From Lachnospiraceae bacterium (GTDB taxonomy: Bacteria; Bacillota; Clostridia; Lachnospirales; Lachnospiraceae): DNA of 53,161 bases. The stretch spans positions 1 through 53,161 of the forward strand of contig VSOB01000016.1 in assembly GCA_009774625.1 (NCBI GenBank). Direction: 5' to 3'. Shown piece by piece: positions 9,792 to 18,195 of the stretch; within the stretch, counting starts at the first letter, position 1, and every line of letters starts with the position of its first letter. The notes below the pieces were generated by a model. It was not told the origin of the DNA, did not search any database, and worked only from the letters and a program-made list of their open reading frames with translations. The position numbers were made by a program, and so were the translations under genes.

Positions 9792-10179
9792 TAGGAGGGA
9801 GCATTTTCTGCCGGACAAACCTGTGGGTTTATAAATTGTAGACGCAAGAGACAGAAATCCGGAAAAGTCTGAGCCAGATTGCAATATTCCGAACGGGATG
9901 GTTTCTGTCCTGACAAAGATTTTTGAAATATGAGATAACTCAATAAAAAATCAAAGCCAAATAGAACAGGCAAAACTTATTATCATAATCGTACTTCTAC
10001 TACATAACTTTCAGTAACTTTTTAGAAAATATATAAAAATGGTACAATCCCATCAGTATTGTCATTTATATAGCTATACGAGAATACAGTCAGGCAAAAA
10101 TATACCCTCCCCATACCGCCATTCTTTCAGGATGGGCCACGGGAAGGGCATATATTCCATATTCATCTGTTATCAGCAG
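9792..10179. other. Intergenic region, nothing recognised
   Basis: About 390 AT-rich bases between the Rrf2 promoter and the metQ stop. I see no gene with a plausible ribosome binding site and no clear terminator after metQ. One weak extended -10 (TGGTACAAT near 10039-10047) on the plus strand has no gene after it. Confidence 0.5.
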
Positions 10180-11001
10180 TTATCCCTCAAAAGGAACCAC
10201 ACTGCCCTGGTATTTATCATTGATAAACTCTTTGATCTCATCGGATTTCAGTACATCCACCAGAACCTTTACGCCTTCATTGTTTTCATTGCCTTCTTTT
10301 ACCACGATCACATTTACATAAGTTTTCGCTGCTTCAGAATCGGAAGTCTCAATGGCAAGGGCATCGTCTTTGGCATTTAAGCCGGCCTCCAGTGCATAGT
10401 TGCCGTTCAGTACCACAAAGGCCACCTCCGGAAGCACTCTGGATACCTGGGCTGCCTCCAGCTCATTGAATTTCAGGTTGTGAGGATTTTCTGCGATGTC
10501 ATTGACCGTTGCTTCAATGCCCACTCCGTCTTTTAAGGTAATCAGACCATTGTCCTGGAGAAGCAGCAGCGCCCGTGCCTCATTGGTGGTATCATTGGGG
10601 ATGGCCACCTCTGCCCCGTCCTCAATGGCATCCAGGCTGGAAACTGTGCCGGGATAGATTCCAAGCGGCTCATAGTGGATTTCTCCCACATTGACCAGAT
10701 GGGTGCCCTTTTCTTCATTAAAACTGTCCAGATAAGGTGTGTGCTGGAAATAATTGGCATCAAAATCGCCTGCTTCCACCACCTCATTGGGCTGTACATA
10801 GTCCTGGAATACCGTCACTTCCAGCGTCCATCCCTGCTCTGCCAGAATCGGTTTGGCTGCCTCCAGGATTTCCGCATGAGGTACACTGGTAGCCGCCACC
10901 TTGATGGTGCCGCCTGATGCTTCCTCTGACTGGCCGCATGCAGACAAAAGCCCTGCTGCCAGCAATGCCGCTGTGATAACCGATAACACTCTCTTTTTCA
11001 T
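10180..11001 (-). CDS. metQ: MetQ/NlpA substrate-binding lipoprotein of a methionine ABC importer
   Basis: 273 residues. The N-terminus is a lipoprotein signal peptide ending LLSACG, with the lipidated Cys at residue 22. The mature part begins with TIKVAATSVPHAEILEAAKP, typical of NlpA/MetQ, followed by DANYFQHTPYLDSFN and AIPNDTTNEARALLLLQ. It captures methionine outside the membrane for MetNI. The start follows GGAGGAATTATT. It is the last gene of metN-metI-metQ, 71 bases after metI. Confidence 0.92.
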   Translation of the reverse strand: MKKRVLSVITAALLAAGLLSACGQSEEASGGTIKVAATSVPHAEILEAAKPILAEQGWTLEVTVFQDYVQPNEVVEAGDFDANYFQHTPYLDSFNEEKGTHLVNVGEIHYEPLGIYPGTVSSLDAIEDGAEVAIPNDTTNEARALLLLQDNGLITLKDGVGIEATVNDIAENPHNLKFNELEAAQVSRVLPEVAFVVLNGNYALEAGLNAKDDALAIETSDSEAAKTYVNVIVVKEGNENNEGVKVLVDVLKSDEIKEFINDKYQGSVVPFEG

Positions 11002-11072
11002 AATAATTCCTCCTCTTCTTTCTTTTTATCTGTATCCCTGACGGGAATGCAAATCCAAGCTCCGGTCTTTCT

Positions 11073-11735
11073 TTACCGGCTCCGTTTGTCCAGCTTTTTG
11101 GACAGCCTGGTGCCGATCACCTGCAGTATCTGTACCAACAGAACAAGCAGGATCACCGTTATCCACATAATATCAGACTCATATCTGTAGTATCCATAAC
11201 GAATGGCAATATCCCCCAGTCCGCCGCCGCCTACCACACCGGCCATAGCGGAATAACCCAGTATCGTACCCAGCGCTATCGTAGCGCCCACGATCAGAGA
11301 TGTCCTGGCCTCTGCCAGAAGTACCTTGCAGATAATCGTCCACAGACTGGCTCCCATACTCTGTGCCGCTTCGATCACACCCTTGTCCACTTCCAGCAGA
11401 GAGGACTCCACCAAACGGGCGATAAAGGGCGCCGCCGCAAAGGTCAGCGGTACGATAGTAGCCGTGGCGCCATAGCTCTTTCCTGCAATCAGCCGGGTCA
11501 GCGGTATGATCAGAATCAGCAGGATCAGAAACGGCACACTCCGGACTATATTGACCACCACATCCAGCAGTTTATATATGATACTGTTGGGACGCAGCCC
11601 GTCCTTGTCTGTGACCACCAGCGCAATGCCCATCGGAAGCCCTATGATATAGGCCATAATCGTGGAGGTCAATGTCATATATAATGTAATACCCGTATTT
11701 TCCATCAACATCAGAATCGTTTCACTATTCCACAT
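11073..11735 (-). CDS. metI: MetI permease of a methionine ABC importer
   Basis: 220 residues with five to six membrane helices. The EAA-type cytoplasmic loop is visible as EAAQSMGASLWTIICKVLL, which contacts the ATPase. The N-terminus (TLYMTLTSTIMAYIIGLPMG) and the C-terminal GVVGGGGLGDIAIRYGY block are standard for MetI. It overlaps the end of metN by 11 bases, so translation is probably coupled. Confidence 0.93.
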   Translation of the reverse strand: MWNSETILMLMENTGITLYMTLTSTIMAYIIGLPMGIALVVTDKDGLRPNSIIYKLLDVVVNIVRSVPFLILLILIIPLTRLIAGKSYGATATIVPLTFAAAPFIARLVESSLLEVDKGVIEAAQSMGASLWTIICKVLLAEARTSLIVGATIALGTILGYSAMAGVVGGGGLGDIAIRYGYYRYESDIMWITVILLVLLVQILQVIGTRLSKKLDKRSR

Positions 11736-12735
11736 AATCTGTCAGCTCCTCTACCGTAAGATTTCTGTCCTTCAGATAATGAATCATCTTTTCTGCTGTC
11801 ACCTTATCCTCCGGAAGCTGCAGCACCATCTGTCCGTGGGCAATGCCTCCGATGTCTTTGGTATCGGCCAGCAGAATGTTCACCGGCGTCTTGCATGCCA
11901 GCACCATATTCCCGATCACCGGCTCAAAAGAAGAATTTTCCGAAAATACAATGCGGATACATCGTTTTCCCCGCATCTCCATCGTACTGCGTTCTCCCTG
12001 GAATACCAGCTTCTGTGCCGCCCTGGTCCTGGGTCTGGAAAATACCTCCTCCACACTGCCCGATTCCACCAGGTTTCCTTCATCAATAATGGCTACCTGA
12101 TTGCAGATTTCCTGCACCACCGACATTTCATGGGTAATAATCACAATGGTAATGCCGTACCGGGCATTGATTTCTTTCAGCAACGCCAGAATGGATTTGG
12201 TGGTTGTGGGATCCAGCGCACTGGTGGCCTCATCGCATAGCAGAATCTTGGGATTGTTGGCAAGCGCTCTGGCTATGGCCACCCGCTGCTTCTGTCCACC
12301 GGATAACTGGGCCGGGTATGCCCTGGCCTTTTCGGAAAGCCCTACGATTTTCAACAGCTCTGCAGCCCGCTTCCTGGCCTCCCTGCGCTTCATCCCGACG
12401 ATTTCCAACGGAAAACAGATATTATCCTGCACATTCCTCTGCATCAGGAGATTGAAATGCTGGAAGATCATGGCGATTTCCGTGCGTGCCTTCCGAAGCT
12501 GTGCATCATTCATTGTCTGCAGATCCTGTCCTTCTATCAGTACGGTACCGCTGGTGGGCTTTTCCAGAAAATTCAGACATCTGACAAGGGTACTCTTCCC
12601 TGCGCCGCTCATACCAATGATGCCGCAGATATTCCCCCGCTCAATGTCCAGATTGATGCCTTTCAGAGCCTCCACCTGATTGTCCCTTCCGATAAATGTC
12701 TTTGTCACATCCCTGATTTGGATTATCGCTTCCAT
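11725..12735 (-). CDS. metN: MetN ATPase of a methionine ABC importer
   Basis: 336 residues. The ABC domain shows Walker A GMSGAGKST, signature LSGGQKQR, Walker B ILLCDEATSALD and the switch His in IVIITHEM. The C-terminal ~90 residues (from about 240) are a NIL domain, which in MetN binds methionine and shuts off transport when the cell is replete. The start follows a GGAG site 7 bases upstream. No SAM riboswitch or T-box fits in the roughly 120-base leader. Confidence 0.93.
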   Translation of the reverse strand: MEAIIQIRDVTKTFIGRDNQVEALKGINLDIERGNICGIIGMSGAGKSTLVRCLNFLEKPTSGTVLIEGQDLQTMNDAQLRKARTEIAMIFQHFNLLMQRNVQDNICFPLEIVGMKRREARKRAAELLKIVGLSEKARAYPAQLSGGQKQRVAIARALANNPKILLCDEATSALDPTTTKSILALLKEINARYGITIVIITHEMSVVQEICNQVAIIDEGNLVESGSVEEVFSRPRTRAAQKLVFQGERSTMEMRGKRCIRIVFSENSSFEPVIGNMVLACKTPVNILLADTKDIGGIAHGQMVLQLPEDKVTAEKMIHYLKDRNLTVEELTDYVE

Positions 12736-12751
12736 TTTATCACTCCATACT

Positions 12752-12780
12752 TGTATACATGTCTGTATTTAACCTGTCAA
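12752..12780 (-). promoter_or_regulatory. Possible second, gene-proximal metN promoter
   Basis: TTGACA (12775-12780), 17 bases and TATACA (12752-12757) match sigma-A consensus. However, transcription would begin almost at the Shine-Dalgarno sequence, so it may not be functional. Confidence 0.35.
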
Positions 12781-12818
12781 TCATACCATATTTATCCCCA
12801 TTCTGCAAACAATATCAA

Positions 12819-12850
12819 TTTCATACTTATTTAATAGGTTTTGTATGAAA
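12819..12850. promoter_or_regulatory. Inverted repeat in the metN leader, candidate operator
   Basis: TTTCATAC (12819-12826) and GTATGAAA (12843-12850) are perfect 8-base arms separated by 16 bases. They sit just downstream of the metN -10. The TCATAC/GTATGA half-sites also occur in the Rrf2 operator at 9764-9782, but with different spacing. Confidence 0.4.
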
Positions 12851-12853
12851 CAA

Positions 12854-12882
12854 ATCATATACCAGTGTTACGGTCTTGTCAA
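12854..12882 (-). promoter_or_regulatory. Main metNIQ promoter
   Basis: Minus strand TTGACA (12877-12882), 17-base spacer and TATGAT (12854-12859). This is a near-consensus sigma-A promoter giving a leader of about 115 bases. Confidence 0.7.
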
Positions 12883-12901
12883 CAACTTTTTCCATTCCCG
12901 G

Positions 12902-12930
12902 TGTACAAACCCCAGGATTTTTGATATACT
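12902..12930 (+). promoter_or_regulatory. Probable promoter of the carbamate kinase gene
   Basis: TGTACA (12902-12907), 17 bases and TATACT (12925-12930), 41 bases before the start codon. It is back to back with the metN promoter. Confidence 0.5.
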
Positions 12931-12971
12931 GTGCGTAACATACAATCTCCATACACAAAGAGGGCTGGATT

Positions 12972-13910
12972 ATGAAGAAAAGAAAAGCGGTTGTTTCCCT
13001 GGGCCATGAAGCTCTGGGCTACACCACAACAGAACAATGGGACGCAGTGAAAAAAACAGCCAGGGCGCTGGCCGATCTGGCACAGGCTGACTATCAGCTT
13101 ACCATTACCCACAGCAACGGCCCGCAGGTCAGCATGATTCACAAAGCCATGACAGAGCTGCGCCGGGTCAATCCTGACTATACCCCGGTTCCCATGTGTG
13201 TCTGCTCCGCCATGAGCCAGGGCTATGTAGGATATGACATTCAAAATTCTCTGCGTTCGGAATTTTTAAGCAGAGGCATTTCCACTCCGGTCAGCACCAT
13301 ACTGACTATGGTGACAGTGGATCCCTATGACGAGGCATTTTATGAACCGAATAAGATCATCGGCAGATATATGACAAAAGAAGAAGCCAATGCAGAAATA
13401 CAGAAAGGCAATTATGTGACGGAAATAACAGGCAAAGGCTACCGCCGCATCGTGGCTGCACCGAAGCCTCTCGACATCGTGGAAATCGATACCATCCGTA
13501 CTCTTGCCGACGCAGGACAGACTGTGATCGCCTGCGGCGGCGGCGGCATTCCGGTAATAGAACAGCAGCATGTGCTGAAAGGGGCCTCTGCCGTAATCGA
13601 AAAGGATTCTCTGGCAGGCAAACTGGCTACCGACCTGCAGGCAGATCTGCTGATCATCCTGACCGGTGTGGAACAGGTATATGAAAACTTCGGAACCCGG
13701 CAGCAGACACCCATCGCCTCCATGACGATAGAACAGGCAAACACCTATAAAAAGAACGATCAGTTCGGCGAAGGCGATATGCTTCCCAAAATCGAGGCCG
13801 CCATCTCCTATCTGGAAGCTGTACCGGACGGCAGGGTAATCATCACCTCCATTGCCCATGCGCTGAAAGCTGTGAAAGGCAAAACCGGAACTGTCATTAC
13901 CGCAAACTGA
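12972..13910 (+). CDS. arcC: Carbamate kinase family protein (YqeA-like) with altered GGN motif
   Basis: 312 residues with the full carbamate kinase layout: THSNGPQV, CSAMSQGYVGYDIQNSL, LTMVTVDPYDEAF, CGGGGIPV, LILTGVEQV and GDMLPKIEAA. The family transfers phosphate between ATP and carbamate. The block SQGYVGYDIQNSLRSEFLSR is closer to E. coli YqeA than to fermentative ArcC. The first phosphate-binding motif, normally LGGNA, reads LGHEA, and HGNGPQVG has become HSNGPQVS. These changes touch the nucleotide and carbamate pocket, so activity or substrate may differ. No arginine deiminase or ornithine transcarbamylase gene is nearby. The site AGAGGGCTGGATT precedes the ATG. Confidence 0.82.
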   Translation: MKKRKAVVSLGHEALGYTTTEQWDAVKKTARALADLAQADYQLTITHSNGPQVSMIHKAMTELRRVNPDYTPVPMCVCSAMSQGYVGYDIQNSLRSEFLSRGISTPVSTILTMVTVDPYDEAFYEPNKIIGRYMTKEEANAEIQKGNYVTEITGKGYRRIVAAPKPLDIVEIDTIRTLADAGQTVIACGGGGIPVIEQQHVLKGASAVIEKDSLAGKLATDLQADLLIILTGVEQVYENFGTRQQTPIASMTIEQANTYKKNDQFGEGDMLPKIEAAISYLEAVPDGRVIITSIAHALKAVKGKTGTVITAN

Positions 13911-13974
13911 CCGCTTTCCCATGTATAGTTCTCCGGATTTATGCACATCCTGTCTGAGAAAGCGAGGGATGTGT

Positions 13975-14172
13975 ATGAACCATCAGGAAATTACCACTAC
14001 GCCCGGCGGTCAGCGCCCGGCAAATCAAAATGCCAGAAACAATTATCCCACTGACAATTATCCGACCAGTCATTATCCCACGGATCAAAGTCAGACGGAC
14101 GTTACAAAAGACAGCTCCAGATACAGCCATCCGGATCAAAGGCCGGAAAAAGACGGCCCCGGCGGCGCATAA
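13975..14172 (+). CDS. Small hydrophilic protein of unknown function
   Basis: From ATG 13975, which has GAGGG at good distance, the product is 65 residues and very polar. It carries a short tandem repeat (NYPTDN, HYPTDQ). There is no membrane segment or known domain. It follows the carbamate kinase by 64 bases on the same strand. It may be a real disordered small protein or chance coding. Confidence 0.35.
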   Translation: MNHQEITTTPGGQRPANQNARNNYPTDNYPTSHYPTDQSQTDVTKDSSRYSHPDQRPEKDGPGGA

Positions 14173-14322
14173 TGGCGGCTTCCGGTTGCGTCAGAGCTGA
14201 AATCGTACTATAATCATAATGGTGCAGGTTCCGGGAGGAATGCGGCAGCCTATGCCGTATCGCCGGTGTCCGGGTTCACACATACAATTTCCCGCGGAAC
14301 ACGCGGCGGCCTGTGCCCATTG

Positions 14323-14988
14323 TTATAGATTCTCCGTTTCCAGTCTGTTTAAGGCTTCTTTCAGGTCGGCAAATTCCCTTATGGATGCTGCTGTCTCTGC
14401 TTCCTTTTCCACTTTTCCAAAACCGTACTGCGCAAAAATAAAAGGAATGCCCGCCATGTCCGCGGCCTCATAATCCCCCTGGGTATCGCCGATGTATACT
14501 GCATCACCGGCAGCAATGTGATTTCGTTCCATCAGAATGCGGATGGTTTCCCCTTTGCACGTTCCGGTATTTCCAAAGCATTCAAAATCCTGAATCAAAT
14601 GCCCGATCTGATTTTTCTCCATAACCAGCTCGATATAACCACACTGACAATTGCTGACAATATAAAGGCTGTAAGTCTTTCCCAATTCCTCCATACAGGT
14701 ACGCATCCCAGGATAGGAAAGATCCTCTCTGTTCTCTTCCAAAAGCTGCTGTTCATACAGGCAGCATTTCTCCATCAATACCTGCCGTTTCTCCGGATCG
14801 GTCACTTCTTTGAACAAATGGTCCGCAATCACATCCATAGGCTGTCCGAACTCCCGCCGCAGCACCTGGGGCGTAATCACCGCATGACAGCCTTCCACCT
14901 CCGCTATGGCCCTGTTCCATCCTTCTGCCACGACCGGCGTGGAATCCCACAGAGTCCCGTCCACATCAAAAATCAAATTTTTTCTCAT
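14323..14988 (-). CDS. HAD superfamily phosphatase
   Basis: 221 residues from ATG 14988 (site GGAGGAGATAAG). Motif I is DVDGTLWDST with both catalytic aspartates, motif II is YIVSN, and motif IV is YIGDTQGDYEAA. An alpha-helical cap lies between motifs I and II, as in phosphoglycolate phosphatase-like enzymes. The substrate is probably a small phosphorylated metabolite and cannot be named. The start codon overlaps the lspA stop as ATGA. Confidence 0.85.
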   Translation of the reverse strand: MRKNLIFDVDGTLWDSTPVVAEGWNRAIAEVEGCHAVITPQVLRREFGQPMDVIADHLFKEVTDPEKRQVLMEKCCLYEQQLLEENREDLSYPGMRTCMEELGKTYSLYIVSNCQCGYIELVMEKNQIGHLIQDFECFGNTGTCKGETIRILMERNHIAAGDAVYIGDTQGDYEAADMAGIPFIFAQYGFGKVEKEAETAASIREFADLKEALNRLETENL

Positions 14989-15440
14989 CTTATCTCCTCC
15001 TGACTGCATGCTGCCAGCAGCGCTCCCGCCAGAATACAAAAGTCCGACACATTGAACACGATCCTGCGCAGCCATTTCCATCTGACGCCAAAGCTGAAAT
15101 AGTCCACCACATACCCACGTTTCAGCCTGTCATACGTATTGCTGCAGGCGCCGCCCAGCAAAAGGGCAAGCCCTGTCCGGAAAATCCGGCTGCCCTTTTG
15201 CCGGGATGCTGCCATAAACACCAGCAGGATACCGGCAGTCAATGCCCCGGAAAGAAATGCCACCCAGCCTCTTTTCGTTTCTCCTGCATTCAGAAATGCC
15301 CCTTTATTATGGTATTTCCGAATCAACAATGCGCCGCCGCATACAGTTTCTTCCTTTCCCTCTTCTTTCCGTTTTTCAATCCGGTTTTTCACGATCAGTT
15401 CCAGCAGGAATATCCCTGCCGCCAACCCCATGTAGCCCAT
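14985..15440 (-). CDS. lspA: Lipoprotein signal peptidase II
   Basis: 151 residues from ATG 15440, preceded by AGGAGGTTAT. Four hydrophobic helices are visible. The two catalytic aspartates lie in GGACSNTYDRLKRGYVVDYF and VFNVSDFCILAG, matching the LspA motifs. LspA removes signal peptides from lipidated prolipoproteins such as MetQ. The sequence is divergent and compact, with a long basic stretch (IEKRKEEGKEE) after helix 1, so it may be an accessory rather than the housekeeping copy. Confidence 0.8.
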   Translation of the reverse strand: MGYMGLAAGIFLLELIVKNRIEKRKEEGKEETVCGGALLIRKYHNKGAFLNAGETKRGWVAFLSGALTAGILLVFMAASRQKGSRIFRTGLALLLGGACSNTYDRLKRGYVVDYFSFGVRWKWLRRIVFNVSDFCILAGALLAACSQEEIR

Positions 15441-15630
15441 ATAACCTCCTTTACTCCTGCCCTCTCTGAAAAGTACGCTGTACATTGATTTTACCCGATT
15501 GGACATGTTTAACATTCTTTATTATAGTACTGTACACAAATCCATTATTCAATGCTTTTATTGCTCCGGTTTCATATTTAAATGAATGTTTCCAATGATT
15601 CCCGGTCCGAAAGTCTGTCCTGACTGCCGC

Positions 15631-15679
15631 AAAAATATATGGCTGCTTAACTGTGTATCCACAGATTAAACAGCCATAT
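15631..15679 (-). terminator. Rho-independent terminator after the S8 peptidase gene
   Basis: ATATGGCTG (15637-15645) pairs with CAGCCATAT (15671-15679), and the inner arms pair further. On the minus strand the hairpin is followed by TATTTTTG. It probably ends the long minus-strand operon that begins at 34584. Confidence 0.65.
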
Positions 15680-15696
15680 CATATTACCGGCTCCTG

Positions 15697-17409
15697 TCAA
15701 AACAAACCTGCCAGCTCCTGAAAGGTACGCTGTACATTGATTTTGCCCAATCCCCATTCCCTGTTGGGATACTGTACGCCGCTCTCCCGCTCTGCGCCCA
15801 GAGCCAGATAATATTTCAGCTCCCGGCCGGAAGCCAGAGGATAGTTCCGCTCCACCACAGCCCACTGCATCATCTGCGCCGCGGCGCCTGCGGTGATCGC
15901 TGCCGCCATGCTGCTTCCCGTCCGTTTTCCCAGAGAAGTGGAAATTTCCACTCCTGGAGCAGCAAACTCCGGCTTTACCCGCCGGTCTGCCGTGAAGCCC
16001 CGGCCGGATCTTTCATAAAATCCTCCGTCCCTGTCATTGTAGGCAGTTACTGTGATCACACCCTCCGCCATTGAAGGTGCCGTCAACGTAATCTCCGGGT
16101 CGGAACGCAGAAAATGGGTATCATCCTGCAGAAAATCCTCAATGGGAAGCCAGATATTAAAGTTGCCTCCGGCAATGGCCACATCCGCTTCGATGGTAAA
16201 CGTCCATACACCCTGTGTGGGTTCCACAAACCGGAAGATCAATAGGCTTCTGCCTGTGGCCTCTTCCAGCAGAAAGCTGTCAATGGTAACCAGCGTCCGG
16301 TCAAACACAAAACTGTATACCTCTGTCCTCCGATCGCTTCCTGTGATCCGGTTGATGGTCTCTCCGCCGGGGGTACGCAGCGTCATCCGGTACCGGTTCG
16401 GCCCTTCTGCCCAAACCTCCATCAAAAATCCGTTTTCATCTTCTCCCACCCGCATTTCCACACTCTGCGGCTCCATGCTGGTAAGCCCCTGCACATGGTG
16501 TCCTGCAGCGCCCTCATTGCCTCCGCAAACAACGATCGCTCTGCTCCTTCTCTGGGATACGATATTCAGATACCGGTCCAGAATCGAAGAACCGGTATGG
16601 CTGCCATAGTTGGTCCCGATTCCCAGACAGATGATGACCGGACGTTGCAGAGCCACCGCAAAGCCTTCCAGATATTTCACTGCCATCAGGATATCCGCTT
16701 CCGAATATGCAGGCACTCCTTCCGGCAGGATATAGTATTCCCTTAAATATTGCTTTGCTTCCCGCAGCTTTACCACTACGATATCCGCATCCGGCGCAGC
16801 CCCCACAAAACGTCGTCCGCCCTCCAGAATGCTGCCCGCCGCCACACTGGCCATAGCCGTTCCATGTCCGTCGGTGTCCCAGCTCGGAACGATTTCCCTG
16901 GGTGATTCCGACTGCAGGGCTTCATTGATCTGCTCGCTTCCATATTCGGTTCCGTACAGAAACCCTTCCGGCGCCGGACCGTCATCGATCGTCTGATCCC
17001 AGATCGTCAGCACCCTGCTGGCGCCGCTGCCGTCCCGGAACACATCCTGTGTATAGCGGATCCCGGTATCGATAAATCCCAGGATCACCCCCCGGCCGGT
17101 CAGTTCCAGCGGCTCTCTCTGTGTCTGCAGGATGCCCGATGCAGACAGCGCCAGCGAATCAAAAATCTGACTTTCCCCCAGTTCCTCCTGCTGCATCAGC
17201 CCATAGCATTTGGGTATCTCATAATAGGGGAAAATACTGATGTCATTTGGCATCCCTATAACCGGCCTGTAATAAACAATATACAGATTGGAATCCACCT
17301 CCACCCTGCAATAGTCATACAGCCCCTCCGATACCGCTGTTTCTGTCAGTGTATAATCCCGCAAAATCTCCCTGTACTCACTTGATTGCACCTTTTCTTC
17401 ACATGTCAT
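15697..17409 (-). CDS. S8 family subtilisin-like peptidase
   Basis: About 570 residues. The catalytic triad is complete: Asp in GFIDTGIRY, His in DTDGHGTAMAS and Ser in RTGSSMAAAITAG. A long insertion (roughly residues 290-430) separates His and Ser, and there is no signal peptide. The architecture resembles the clostridial Csp-type S8 proteases. ATG 17409 is chosen because GGGTGAT lies just upstream; 17442 is an in-frame alternative. It is the last gene before a terminator and only 57 bases after the gene at 17467, so it may be co-transcribed with the injection-system genes. A role there is not established. Confidence 0.85.
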   Translation of the reverse strand: MTCEEKVQSSEYREILRDYTLTETAVSEGLYDYCRVEVDSNLYIVYYRPVIGMPNDISIFPYYEIPKCYGLMQQEELGESQIFDSLALSASGILQTQREPLELTGRGVILGFIDTGIRYTQDVFRDGSGASRVLTIWDQTIDDGPAPEGFLYGTEYGSEQINEALQSESPREIVPSWDTDGHGTAMASVAAGSILEGGRRFVGAAPDADIVVVKLREAKQYLREYYILPEGVPAYSEADILMAVKYLEGFAVALQRPVIICLGIGTNYGSHTGSSILDRYLNIVSQRRSRAIVVCGGNEGAAGHHVQGLTSMEPQSVEMRVGEDENGFLMEVWAEGPNRYRMTLRTPGGETINRITGSDRRTEVYSFVFDRTLVTIDSFLLEEATGRSLLIFRFVEPTQGVWTFTIEADVAIAGGNFNIWLPIEDFLQDDTHFLRSDPEITLTAPSMAEGVITVTAYNDRDGGFYERSGRGFTADRRVKPEFAAPGVEISTSLGKRTGSSMAAAITAGAAAQMMQWAVVERNYPLASGRELKYYLALGAERESGVQYPNREWGLGKINVQRTFQELAGLF

Positions 17410-17466
17410 GGAAATCACCCATTCTGTTTTCCTTATTTCCATCCTATGAAGAAAACACGGTTTTGA

Positions 17467-18171
17467 CTATTCCTCTTCTGCAAACAGCACGCCGAACTTT
17501 CCAAATACCTCCTCACAGGCCTCCATATTGTAGGGCCCTGTGACTGCCAGAGCGTCGATCTCTTCCTCTGTCAAAACCGCCTGACCGGACGGGGACTGTA
17601 TCCGTTCCCGGTAAATGCGTTCCGCAATTTCCACCCTGCGCTCATCCATAGAACAGTGCACACGGTATCTTTCCATAGCCTCCTCAAACGGCAGCATCTG
17701 CGTTTCCAGCACATGCCCGCCATGCAGCAGCCAGTCCTCCTGCGTATCCCTGCAAAAGATCTTCCCGTCCTCTCCCCAGATTCCGGCCGTCACAAACGGC
17801 AGCCGTTTTTCTCCGTCCCTGGCCTCAAAAAGAAAGGTCATCGCCTCTGCCATACTCCGGATCTCTTCCGGCGCATCCTGATAATGGGACATGGCATACT
17901 GCTCTGAAAGAACCAGCTCCGTGCGCTCGCTTCTGAAATCCTGAAACATGCCCAATACCACTTCCCTGTTTTCGGAGAAATAAAGCGCCGCCTTGCCCCC
18001 TTTCTCATTCCTGGTTACATAGATGCCGCCGGACCATACATGCTCCGGCAATATAAACGGATACTCCGGCAGCATCACCCCGTGCACACAGGAAGCCAGT
18101 ATACAGCCCTCCCACAGTGCAGCCCCGTCTATTGCCAATTCGTTTTTCTCTCTGTCGTCAAAGCCGTCCAC
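17467..18171 (-). CDS. Unknown protein, last gene of the candidate effector group
   Basis: 234 residues starting at a GTG (18171) with GGAGG six bases upstream. It is acidic, soluble and without signal peptide or membrane segment. I do not recognise a domain. Blocks such as YPFILPEHVWSGGIYV and GKIFCRDTQEDWLLHGGH suggest a folded alpha/beta protein. Lying 24 bases after the HNH-like candidate effector, it may be an immunity protein or loading adaptor; that is inference from position only. Confidence 0.6.
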   Translation of the reverse strand: MDGFDDREKNELAIDGAALWEGCILASCVHGVMLPEYPFILPEHVWSGGIYVTRNEKGGKAALYFSENREVVLGMFQDFRSERTELVLSEQYAMSHYQDAPEEIRSMAEAMTFLFEARDGEKRLPFVTAGIWGEDGKIFCRDTQEDWLLHGGHVLETQMLPFEEAMERYRVHCSMDERRVEIAERIYRERIQSPSGQAVLTEEEIDALAVTGPYNMEACEEVFGKFGVLFAEEE

Positions 18172-18195
18172 GCTTTTCCTCCCTGCCAGTTCACA

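Noticed and set aside
12736..12853. SAM riboswitch or T-box before metN
   Set aside because: The leader is too short and I found no S-box core or T-box motif.
14219..14473. Plus-strand ORF of 84 codons with two Cys pairs
   Set aside because: Most of it lies antisense to the HAD phosphatase gene, and the later part reads as a shadow of that gene.
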